Origin: an uncultured Bacilli bacterium | Lineage (GTDB): Bacteria > Bacillota_I > Bacilli_A > RF39 > UBA660 | NCBI GenBank assembly: GCA_947632255.1 | Contig: CANROL010000008.1 | Coordinates: forward strand, 1 to 17,844 | DNA: 17,844 nt | Direction of reading: 5' to 3' | Shown here: in pieces, positions 7,556 through 14,133 of the stretch | How the letters are laid out: each line of letters starts with the position of its first letter | How positions within the stretch are numbered: position 1 is the stretch's first letter | Notes under the pieces: model-generated | Seen by the model: only the letters and a program-made list of their open reading frames with translations | Told to the model about the DNA's origin: nothing | Database searches by the model: none | Translations under genes and position numbers: made by a program

Positions 7556-7754
7556 AGTTATTATTATTGTTACCAAAGCTCCATCCAGCACCAATGATTA
7601 TGACAAGTAAAATAAATAAGACAATCCAAATAGCGGCACCTAAGCCATAGCCACTTGTGTATCCAGCGTATCCACCTCCGCCTTGGCAAGGTTGACATCC
7701 GCCTCCATAGCCATAACCGCCACCATAGTAGCCATTATTTCCATAATAATACAT
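7554..7754 (-). CDS. YjcZ-like Gly/Tyr-rich small membrane protein
   Basis: A 66-residue protein. Residues 1-37 are rich in Gly and Tyr with a CQPC pair (Cys20, Cys23). Residues 38-58 are one hydrophobic helix (LGAAIWIVLFILLVIIIGAG), and the tail is Asn-only after Phe60-Gly61. The Gly-rich head followed by a VLFILLxIIGA-type helix is the layout of the tiny YjcZ/SscA-like proteins annotated as sporulation proteins in Bacillus. I place it there by resemblance; that it acts in spores is not shown. The ribosome binding site AAAGGAGGT (minus strand) is strong. No Cys-based export signal is evident. Confidence 0.75.
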   Translation of the reverse strand: MYYYGNNGYYGGGYGYGGGCQPCQGGGGYAGYTSGYGLGAAIWIVLFILLVIIIGAGWSFGNNNNN

Positions 7755-7851
7755 ATTTATACCTCCTTTATGTATCTACTATAGTTTACTCGAAATGGAT
7801 GGGTTTTGACATTAAAAAAGTCTATTTTTTTAAAAATAATTTATATATAAC

Positions 7852-7880
7852 TTGATTATTAGATTAATTTAATATATAAT
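7852..7880 (+). promoter_or_regulatory. Promoter of the leader ORF and lectin-like gene
   Basis: TTGATT (7852-7857), a 17-bp spacer and a consensus TATAAT (7875-7880). The transcript would start near 7887, leaving about 50 nt before the leader ORF. A TTGACA at 7806-7811 has no good -10 at proper spacing. Confidence 0.75.
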
Positions 7881-7937
7881 TTAACTATAAAGTAAAGAAA
7901 AAATAAATAAAAAATATAAAGAATAGGAGAGATAAAA

Positions 7938-8012
7938 ATGGAACAAACTTACGTCTGGGGGGGGGTTGTTAATAGAATAAATATATTAACTAAAGGGGTG
8001 GTTAATATATGA
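7938..8012 (+). CDS. 24-residue leader ORF containing a G9 run, overlapping the next gene
   Basis: ATG at 7938 is preceded by AGGAGA (7925-7930) at 7-nt spacing, a good ribosome binding site. The product is MEQTYVWGGVVNRINILTKG followed by VVNI. Its TGA stop (8010-8012) overlaps the ATG of the lectin-like gene (8009-8011) as ATGA, the usual arrangement for translational coupling. Codons 7-10 contain nine consecutive G (7957-7965). Loss or gain of one G would end translation at TAA 7978-7980 or 7970-7972 and break the overlap. I do not recognise the peptide. It could be a regulatory leader peptide rather than a functional protein. Confidence 0.6.
   Translation: MEQTYVWGGVVNRINILTKGVVNI
7957..7965 (+). 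repeat. Homopolymeric G9 tract
   Basis: Nine consecutive G in an otherwise ~27% GC region, inside the leader ORF. Such tracts slip during replication and are classic contingency sites in front of surface-protein genes. The G count in this one sequence cannot show that it varies. Confidence 0.8.
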
Positions 8013-9250
8013 AGTTTGTAACATTAAAATCTTTTGATAAAAAGAAACTATTAATACCAACTTTCATAATAACTAGTCTAATACTTGTAATAACTATATT
8101 TGTAAGTCATGCTGAGTTTACTTCAACAGATCATGTAACAATAGTAGATGGAGTAATAAATTATACCCCATATGATTTTAAGATGATGGCGATGTATGAG
8201 CAAAAAGAAGGTTGTGAAGATCCAAATAGTGATGCATGTTATACAGAAGTGAATGCTATGCCAAGTGAAGGCTATTCAATAAATCAAGATAAAAGTTATT
8301 GTTTTGTCGATGATGATAATGAAAAAATAAAAGGGAAGGTATATACAAATAGTAAAGGTGAACATGTAATAAGTGATTTATCAAAAAGAAGCAAATGTAT
8401 ATTATATTTTCAAGAAGAAAAACTTACTGCGGCAACTTTAATAGCAAAACATGTTTGCGTAGAACCAGCAGAAACAATAACAGAAGAACAAGCTAAGAAT
8501 TGTTTAGTTAATGAAAATGGTTATCGCTTTGAAGGAACGGATCCTAATAACTATGTAAGATTTAATAATGAAGAATGGCGTATAATTGGAATATTTGAAG
8601 TTGAATCAGAAGATGGACCAGAACAGTTAATCAAAATAATTAGAACCGAAAGTGAAGAAAAGGCATGGGATGAATCGGATTCTAATAATTGGGAAAGACC
8701 AGCTACATTAAATACATATTTAAATGATACATATCTAAATACAATAGGTGAAAAAGATAAAATAGCCAGTGTCAAATGGAATATAGGAGCATCAGATTAT
8801 AAACAAACAGCAGAAGCAGTATATACAAATGAAACAAAGTCTAAAACGACTAATAAATATAAAGTAGGCTTAATGAGTGCAAGTGATTATGGCTATGCTG
8901 CCTTAAATAATACATGTAAAAGGACTATAACTTTATTTGATTATGCTGGTTCTGGTTGTTCTGACAAAGACTGGCTATTTAATAGGAATAAAACGTGGAC
9001 GTTGGCTCCTAGTTCGTCCAATACGAGCAACGTGCTTTATGTGTTCAACAGTGGCTACGTGATCCGCGATAGTGCGGACTACGGGTATGGCGCCCGTCCA
9101 TCTGTCTATCTAAAATCTAACATCTCATTATCTGTAGGCTCTGGTTCAGGTGATCCTGGTAGTTCTACTAATCCATATATAGTAGAGTCTAGTGGAGTAG
9201 TTACTCAACCAGCTGTGGATTCTGGTGGTTCAAGTGTGGAAGTTAATTAA
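8009..9250 (+). CDS. Secreted or membrane-anchored protein with DUF6273/C-type-lectin-like C-terminal domain
   Basis: A 413-residue surface protein. Residues ~12-36 form a signal anchor (KKKLLIPTFIITSLILVITI). A Cys-containing N-terminal region (~40-145) follows. From ~180 the protein has FNNEEWRIIGI, a central W/LN-rich stretch, GLMSASDYGYAA (~290) and W330 to RPSVYL (to ~368), and ends in a Ser/Gly/Val-rich tail without LPXTG. The FNNEEWRIIGI ... GxRPSVYLKS ... NPYIV pattern resembles DUF6273 and related lectin/FGE-like folds; this is from memory, not a search. Residues 331-364 are encoded by a high-GC segment unlike the rest of the gene. Translation is likely coupled to the upstream leader ORF; its own weaker ribosome binding site is AAAGGGGTGG (7992-8001). 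The role is probably surface binding; the ligand is unknown. Confidence 0.75.
   Translation: MKFVTLKSFDKKKLLIPTFIITSLILVITIFVSHAEFTSTDHVTIVDGVINYTPYDFKMMAMYEQKEGCEDPNSDACYTEVNAMPSEGYSINQDKSYCFVDDDNEKIKGKVYTNSKGEHVISDLSKRSKCILYFQEEKLTAATLIAKHVCVEPAETITEEQAKNCLVNENGYRFEGTDPNNYVRFNNEEWRIIGIFEVESEDGPEQLIKIIRTESEEKAWDESDSNNWERPATLNTYLNDTYLNTIGEKDKIASVKWNIGASDYKQTAEAVYTNETKSKTTNKYKVGLMSASDYGYAALNNTCKRTITLFDYAGSGCSDKDWLFNRNKTWTLAPSSSNTSNVLYVFNSGYVIRDSADYGYGARPSVYLKSNISLSVGSGSGDPGSSTNPYIVESSGVVTQPAVDSGGSSVEVN
8999..9110 (+). other. GC-rich island in the lectin-like domain, candidate variable region
   Basis: About 54% GC over 9001-9110 and about 65% over 9061-9100, against ~30% in the rest of the gene. 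Codons switch to G/C-ending forms (GTG, CGC, GCG, GAC, GGG, GCC). It encodes the last part of the lectin-like fold, from TLAPSSSNTSN to YGARP, and ends just before RPSVYL with the GC block GGCGCCCGTCCA. Position, size and the many NNC/NNT codons fit the variable region of a diversity-generating retroelement or a recombined cassette. No template repeat or reverse transcriptase is in the window. Confidence 0.5.
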
Positions 9251-9295
9251 AAAATTAAAGAGCGGTATATTGTAAATTAATAAAAGATTGAATTA

Positions 9296-9328
9296 TTAAA
9301 AGTGGTGGTTTAAATCCATCACTTTTAA
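9296..9328. terminator. Bidirectional terminator between the lectin-like and Rpn genes
   Basis: TTAAAAGTGGTGG (9296-9308) pairs with CCATCACTTTTAA (9316-9328) with one G-T wobble, a 13-bp stem and 7-nt loop. A T-rich stretch (CTTTATTTTT) follows on the plus strand. Confidence 0.7.
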
Positions 9329-9334
9329 TATGCT

Positions 9335-10186
9335 TTATTTTTCAATTAAAGCTAATATGTCATCTTTAGATAATTTCGTAATATCACTTATTAATTCTAT
9401 AGACATATTTCTTTTTAGCATTTCCTTTGCAGTAGCAATTTGATTATTTTTAACACCATCTTTTTCACCAAAGAAATAACCAGTATTTCGATTGATCATA
9501 GCATCAAGCTCACTATATCTTTTTTGAGTTTCTTCATCATTTAAATAATCTTCTAGCCAATCATTAAATTCCATTAGCACTTCACTTCCTTTTGCTACTT
9601 CTAATCTTTCTTCATGGTTTTTAGCTTTCATAAACTTAACCCATTTAAGTTCTTTTTCACTAACATTATATGAATTACTACTTATTTTGTCAAGCCTATA
9701 AAATTTAATTATTAATTTATCACTTAATAATCGCTCATTTAAATCTTCTGTATTTATTATGGCATAAGTATTAAGTAGTCGCGAAGAAATATTTGCTTTA
9801 ACATTATCAACTATATTAATTTGAATAATACTTTCTTGCTTTTCATAAGTATTTCCTCTATCTAAAGATGTTGAATAAATACGAAAAATATAGCTTAATG
9901 ATTTAGCAAGTGATAATTCATCAAAATAACTATAACTTTCTAGATTAATAATATAATTATCAAATTTAATAATAATATCACTTCTAAAGCTTTTATCTTT
10001 TAATTTAGTTTTTGTAAGAGGACTTTCATAACGAACATCCATATCTACACTTTCTAAATATTCTTTTGAAAATTCTGTCATCGTAGCTAAAAAATCAATT
10101 AATACTTTTCGATTATCATGATGGGTTAGGGCTTCTTTAAATAATAAATCACTATATAAAGCCTCATTTAATACTATAGTTGGCAT
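9335..10186 (-). CDS. Rpn/PD-(D/E)XK nuclease-family protein (putative transposase-type)
   Basis: A 283-residue protein of the Rpn recombination-promoting nuclease family, often annotated as PD-(D/E)XK nuclease family transposase. The N-terminus (MPTIVLNEALYSDLLFKEAL), the core SDIIIKFDNYIINLESY with Asp70 and Glu83, and the C-terminal GEKDGVKNNQIATAKEMLKR are all characteristic. The residue two after the Glu, normally Gln, Lys or Asn in the ExK-type motif, is Tyr85, so catalysis may be weakened. Family members are DNA nucleases linked to recombination and in some cases to phage defence. It stands alone with its own ribosome binding site (AGGAGGAGGT), with no inverted repeats or partner genes; it is probably an independently acquired accessory gene. 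An 8-bp hairpin (10206-10225) lies in its leader. Confidence 0.85.
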   Translation of the reverse strand: MPTIVLNEALYSDLLFKEALTHHDNRKVLIDFLATMTEFSKEYLESVDMDVRYESPLTKTKLKDKSFRSDIIIKFDNYIINLESYSYFDELSLAKSLSYIFRIYSTSLDRGNTYEKQESIIQINIVDNVKANISSRLLNTYAIINTEDLNERLLSDKLIIKFYRLDKISSNSYNVSEKELKWVKFMKAKNHEERLEVAKGSEVLMEFNDWLEDYLNDEETQKRYSELDAMINRNTGYFFGEKDGVKNNQIATAKEMLKRNMSIELISDITKLSKDDILALIEK

Positions 10187-10232
10187 AAAGACCTCCTCCT
10201 TTCTAAATTTCTTAAAAAAGAAATTGTTTCCT

Positions 10233-10241
10233 ACTATAACA
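10233..10241 (-). promoter_or_regulatory. Extended -10 of the Rpn gene
   Basis: On the minus strand TGTTATAGT fits TGnTATAAT with one mismatch, and no clear -35 is seen at 17 bp. A TTCGACAAA sequence (plus 10258-10266) lies upstream, near where a -35 would be. Confidence 0.5.
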
Positions 10242-10298
10242 CTCTAAATACGTGAAATTTGTCGAATTATAGTTCTATTATTAATTTTTTTAAATATT

Positions 10299-10327
10299 TT
10301 GTCTTATTAATATTAATGTGTTAAAAT
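10299..10327 (+). promoter_or_regulatory. Promoter of the NUDIX gene
   Basis: TTGTCT (10299-10304), a 17-bp spacer and TAAAAT (10322-10327) preceded by TGT, an extended -10. The possible GTG start at 10318 lies within this promoter and so is unlikely to be used. Confidence 0.7.
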
Positions 10328-10353
10328 TAAGATATATTAGAAAGGAAGATTCT

Positions 10354-10791
10354 ATGGAAACTATTATTAAAACTCATGTTGGTTCTTATGGTATTATAAT
10401 CAAAGATGAAAAAATTGCTTTAATTAAAAAAGCAAGAGGGGGTTATAAAGGAAAGCTTGATTTACCAGGAGGTGGAATAGAGCATACTGAACTTCCAACG
10501 GAAACTTTAAAACGAGAAATTAGGGAAGAAGCTGGCATTAATATTACAGATTATGAATTATTTGATGTTACGGCAACAAATATTAAATGGGAGATGGAGC
10601 CTAATCTTTGGGAAGACCTTCATCATATTGGCATATTATATATTGTTGATACCCAAGAATTAAATTTAAAAAACGAAGCTGATGGTTTAGATTCAGAAGG
10701 TGCTGAATGGTTTAATATTAATGATTTAGAAAAAGATCAATTATCACCATTTGCTTATTATGCTTTACAAAAATTAAATTATCTAAAATAG
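10354..10791 (+). CDS. NUDIX hydrolase
   Basis: A 145-residue NUDIX hydrolase. The box GGIEHTELPTETLKREIREE continuing AGI fits Gx5Ex7REUxEExGU exactly at residues 40-62, including metal-binding Glu58 and Glu59. Such enzymes cleave nucleoside diphosphates linked to another group (oxidised dNTPs, ADP-ribose, nucleotide sugars); the substrate cannot be read here. The start is placed at ATG 10354 because AAAGGA (10341-10346) has proper spacing and a promoter overlaps the upstream GTG. The length is typical for a single-domain family member. It is monocistronic, between a divergent Rpn gene and a convergent glmS; nothing in the context assigns a pathway. Confidence 0.9.
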   Translation: METIIKTHVGSYGIIIKDEKIALIKKARGGYKGKLDLPGGGIEHTELPTETLKREIREEAGINITDYELFDVTATNIKWEMEPNLWEDLHHIGILYIVDTQELNLKNEADGLDSEGAEWFNINDLEKDQLSPFAYYALQKLNYLK

Positions 10792-10820
10792 TTATCTTTT
10801 GTCGAATTTAATAAAATAAA

Positions 10821-10850
10821 AAACACTTTAAAATTGCTTTTAAAGTGTTT
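10821..10850. terminator. Strong bidirectional terminator between the NUDIX gene and glmS
   Basis: AAACACTTTAAAA (10821-10833) pairs perfectly with TTTTAAAGTGTTT (10838-10850) around TTGC. Flanking A and T tracts extend the symmetry on both sides, giving a U-tract for each direction. Confidence 0.88.
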
Positions 10851-10856
10851 ATTATT

Positions 10857-12668
10857 TTATTCAACTGTTACTGATTTAGCTAAATTTCGAGGCTTATCAA
10901 CATCAATTCCTTTTTCTTTAGCTATATAATAAGCAATAATTTGTAAAGGTATAATAGCCACCACAGGAGCTAATAGATTATCAACTTGAGGTATATTAAT
11001 AATATTCATTTTTTTGTTAGTAACTTCTAAATTACTAACTAAAATAACTTTTGCCCCTCGAGATATTACTTCTTGTAAATTACTAAATGTTTTCTCGGCA
11101 ATATCTTCATTAGTAATAATACCAAAGACTGTTGTATTTTCTTCGATTAAAGCAATAGGCCCATGTTTTAATTCACCCGCGGGATATGCTTCACTATGAA
11201 TATATGATATTTCTTTTAATTTTAAAGATCCTTCTAAAGCTATATTATAATCGTTTCCTCGACCAATATAAAATATATCTTTTTCTTGATAAATTTCTTT
11301 TGCTATTTGTTGATATTTAGTCGTATCATCAAGTAATTTATCAATCAAATTAGGTAGTTCTAATAATTGTTCTTTTAAATTATCTAATTCCTTTTTATCA
11401 TCTATTATTTCTTTAAAATAAATAGCTAAACTAATTAACGCCACCACTTGTGAAACATAAGCTTTGGTGGATGCCACTGCAATCTCTGGTCCTGCATGAG
11501 TTAATATTGTATAAAGTGCTTCTCTAGTTATTGAAGAACCAATAACATTAGTTATGGCAATAGTTATGGCTCCTTTATCTCGTGCTAATTTTAAGGCAGC
11601 AATTGTGTCGGCTGTTTCCCCCGATTGACTAACAAATATACACAAAGTATTATGATCAATAATATGTTTATTATATCTAAATTCACTAGCTACTTCTACG
11701 ATGGTTAAAATATTTGTTAATTCCTCAAGGGCTTTTTTTCCAACTAAACCGGCATGCATCGCTGTTCCACAAGCTACAATATAGATTTTATTAATAGTGT
11801 TTAATTGTTCTTTAGTAATATTAAGGTTGGGAAAATTAATCTTTTCATCTTTTCTAATTCTTCCTGCCAAAGTCTCTTTAACCGCTCTAGGTTCATCATA
11901 TATTTCCTTTAACATATAATCATCATAACCATTTTTATCCGCGGCCGTTTTATCCCATTCAATAACTTTAATATCTTTATTAATTTCTTCTAATTTACTA
12001 TTATAAAAAGTAATTTTATCATCTCCCACTAAAGCTATTTCTCTATCTTCTAAAAAATAAAATTCTTTTGTATATTCCAATATTGCTGGAATATCTGAAG
12101 CAATAAAGTTTTCTTTACAACCTTTTCCAATCACCAGGGGACTACTTAATTTAGCTACATAAATACCTTTAATTAAAGGTGATATTAATAATATAGCATA
12201 ACTTCCTTTTAATTCACTAACGGCCATATTAAAAGCTTCTTTAACATCTTTTTTAATATTATAATAATAATGAATTAAATTAGGTATTACTTCTGTATCT
12301 GTTTCTGATTTAAATTCATAACCTTTATTCTGCAAAAACTCCTTTAATTCGCCATAATTTTCAATTATTCCATTGTGAACTACACCAAATAAACCTGAAT
12401 TATCTAAATGAGGGTGGGCATTTTCTTTACTAGGCATACCATGAGTAGCCCATCTTGTATGCGCAATACCAATATGACTATCTATATCAATATCATTATT
12501 ATTTCTAATTTCTTTTACACGTCCTTTTTCTTTATAAACTTTTATTTTATCATTATCTATTAAAGCAATACCAGCTGAATCATATCCTCGATATTCTAAA
12601 GCTTCTAATCCTTTAATAAGTATCGATGAACTATTTTTATTACCAATATATCCTACAATTCCACACAT
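10857..12668 (-). CDS. glmS: Glutamine--fructose-6-phosphate aminotransferase GlmS
   Basis: A 603-residue enzyme making glucosamine-6-phosphate and glutamate from fructose-6-phosphate and glutamine, the entry to UDP-GlcNAc and peptidoglycan. The mature N-terminal nucleophile is Cys2 (MCGIVGYIGN), followed by a class II glutaminase domain (to ~215, with HTRWATHG and HNGIIENY). Two SIS sugar-isomerase domains lie at about 290-420 (VSQSGETADT, ASTKAY) and 455-590, ending in the family signature DKPRNLAKSVTVE. Full length with no missing motifs. The ribosome binding site AAGGAG precedes the start. The leader from the mapped promoter is only about 17 nt, so the glmS ribozyme found in many Bacillota is absent here. 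Confidence 0.97.
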   Translation of the reverse strand: MCGIVGYIGNKNSSSILIKGLEALEYRGYDSAGIALIDNDKIKVYKEKGRVKEIRNNNDIDIDSHIGIAHTRWATHGMPSKENAHPHLDNSGLFGVVHNGIIENYGELKEFLQNKGYEFKSETDTEVIPNLIHYYYNIKKDVKEAFNMAVSELKGSYAILLISPLIKGIYVAKLSSPLVIGKGCKENFIASDIPAILEYTKEFYFLEDREIALVGDDKITFYNSKLEEINKDIKVIEWDKTAADKNGYDDYMLKEIYDEPRAVKETLAGRIRKDEKINFPNLNITKEQLNTINKIYIVACGTAMHAGLVGKKALEELTNILTIVEVASEFRYNKHIIDHNTLCIFVSQSGETADTIAALKLARDKGAITIAITNVIGSSITREALYTILTHAGPEIAVASTKAYVSQVVALISLAIYFKEIIDDKKELDNLKEQLLELPNLIDKLLDDTTKYQQIAKEIYQEKDIFYIGRGNDYNIALEGSLKLKEISYIHSEAYPAGELKHGPIALIEENTTVFGIITNEDIAEKTFSNLQEVISRGAKVILVSNLEVTNKKMNIINIPQVDNLLAPVVAIIPLQIIAYYIAKEKGIDVDKPRNLAKSVTVE

Positions 12669-12691
12669 AAATATCTTACTCCTTAAAATTA

Positions 12692-12720
12692 ATCTTACTT
12701 TAAAAAAATAATCTTGTCAA
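12692..12720 (-). promoter_or_regulatory. Promoter of glmS
   Basis: On the minus strand TTGACA (plus 12715-12720), exactly 17 bp, then TAAGAT (plus 12692-12697). This is a near-consensus housekeeping promoter; the transcript starts about 12685. Confidence 0.85.
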
Positions 12721-12780
12721 TTTAATATATTCAAAAATTATACTTTTGCCCATAATATACTTTAAAAATAATCTAAAAAA

Positions 12781-12789
12781 TGCTAAAAT
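12781..12789 (+). promoter_or_regulatory. Extended -10 of the murT-gatD operon
   Basis: TGCTAAAAT fits TGnTANAAT. The -35 at 17 bp (TTTAAA) is poor. The gene start at 12814 has GAGGT at 12804-12808. Confidence 0.55.
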
Positions 12790-12813
12790 GATATTAGAAA
12801 TATGAGGTAATTT

Positions 12814-14133
12814 ATGAAATATATAGCTATATTAATAGGAAAAATATTTATTTTAATTGGTAAAATCTTTAAAAGAGGTAGTTCCTTACCTGGTAAAATT
12901 GCTTTAAAATTAGATCATAAATTATTATATCAATTAAAATATCCATCAAATAAAATTTTAATTACGGGTTCATCAGGTAAAGGTTCAACTACCAAATTAA
13001 TAGCCAAAACTTTAAGAAAAGAAAATTATCGTGTTTGCCATAATGCCAGTGGTTCTAATCTTGAATGGGGTATAGCAACAAGTATATTAGCTAAAACTAA
13101 TTTATGTGGTAAAGTAAATGCTGATTATTTAGTTTTAGAATGTGATGAAAGATATGTCAAAAAAATATCCACGGCTATATGTCCTACGCATTTAGTTGTA
13201 ACTAATCTAACTAAAGATCAACCCCCAAGACAACATGATATTGATGAAATATATACTGCTATCACTAAAAGATTACTTAGCTATACAACAATTATTACTA
13301 ATATTGATGAACCATATTTAAGAAAATTTGAATTAGAATTTAAAAATAAAATTGTTTATTATAGTTTAGCTAAAAATAAATATAGTTATGAAAAACAAAT
13401 CTTTGAAAATTTAAATACTTATTATTGTCCTAATTGTTTTACTCGCTTAGAATATGATTATTATAATTTTGAAACTTTAGGTAAATATTCATGTCCTAAT
13501 TGTGATTTTAAATATTATAAACCTAATATAATAGGTACTAATTTAGATTTAGAAAAAGGAACTATGAAAATAAATTATGAAGAAGTTTTAATCGGGGGAT
13601 ATCTTTTATATCATGCTTATAACACTTTATGTGCTTATGCCACTTTAAGATCTTTAAATATTTCTCATAAACATATTATTAATGCTTTTAATGAAATAAA
13701 TAAAATACATAATACTAGTTTTGTTAGTCATGATAAGACTTTTTATCCTCTTAGTTGTAAAGCTGAGAATGCTACAACTTATAATCAAGCTATTTTTAGA
13801 ACAATTCAAGATCCTAGTACCAAATCTATTGTTTTAGGATGGCAAGAAATATCTCGTCGTTATAAACATTATGATGTATCTTGGTTATATGATATTGAAT
13901 TTGAATTATTAAATAAAGATAATGTTTTTAATTTTTATTGCTGTGGTCCTGACAAAGATAACTTAAAAAAACGTTTGTTGCTGGCAGGTATAAGTGAAGA
14001 TAAAATAATAACTGATAATAATCCCTATGTTATAAAGGATTTAGTTATGAGTGATGAAGCATCATGTATATATGGTATATTAAACTTTGATTATGTTTCA
14101 ATTTTTAAAGATGCCTTTAAGGAGGAAAAATGA
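12814..14133 (+). CDS. murT: Lipid II isoglutaminyl synthase subunit MurT (Mur ligase-like)
   Basis: A 439-residue Mur-ligase-type ATPase. With GatD it amidates the alpha-carboxyl of D-Glu in lipid II to D-isoGln at the cytoplasmic membrane face. Evidence: the N-terminal segment ending SLPGKIALK; P-loop TGSSGKGSTT (51-60); a central Mur domain; and the Cys4 zinc ribbon typical of MurT (Cys205, Cys208, Cys227, Cys230) inserted in it. The C-terminal DUF1727-type domain contains DVSWLYD (354-360), about where MurT supplies an Asp to the GatD active site in Staphylococcus aureus. The P-loop is of the GKGST type seen in FolC rather than GKTT. It overlaps gatD by ATGA. The protein looks intact, in contrast to its partner. 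Confidence 0.92.
   Translation: MKYIAILIGKIFILIGKIFKRGSSLPGKIALKLDHKLLYQLKYPSNKILITGSSGKGSTTKLIAKTLRKENYRVCHNASGSNLEWGIATSILAKTNLCGKVNADYLVLECDERYVKKISTAICPTHLVVTNLTKDQPPRQHDIDEIYTAITKRLLSYTTIITNIDEPYLRKFELEFKNKIVYYSLAKNKYSYEKQIFENLNTYYCPNCFTRLEYDYYNFETLGKYSCPNCDFKYYKPNIIGTNLDLEKGTMKINYEEVLIGGYLLYHAYNTLCAYATLRSLNISHKHIINAFNEINKIHNTSFVSHDKTFYPLSCKAENATTYNQAIFRTIQDPSTKSIVLGWQEISRRYKHYDVSWLYDIEFELLNKDNVFNFYCCGPDKDNLKKRLLLAGISEDKIITDNNPYVIKDLVMSDEASCIYGILNFDYVSIFKDAFKEEK

Noticed and set aside
7655..7855. 66-codon plus-strand ORF opposite the YjcZ-like gene
   Set aside because: It has no good ribosome binding site and low-complexity composition that mirrors the Gly/Tyr-rich gene on the other strand.
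10318..10353. Longer NUDIX protein starting at GTG 10318
   Set aside because: The GTG lies within the extended -10 promoter; ATG 10354 has AAAGGA at good spacing.
12669..12813. Possible glmS ribozyme upstream of glmS
   Set aside because: The promoter leaves only about 17 nt of leader, and no GC-rich ribozyme core is present.
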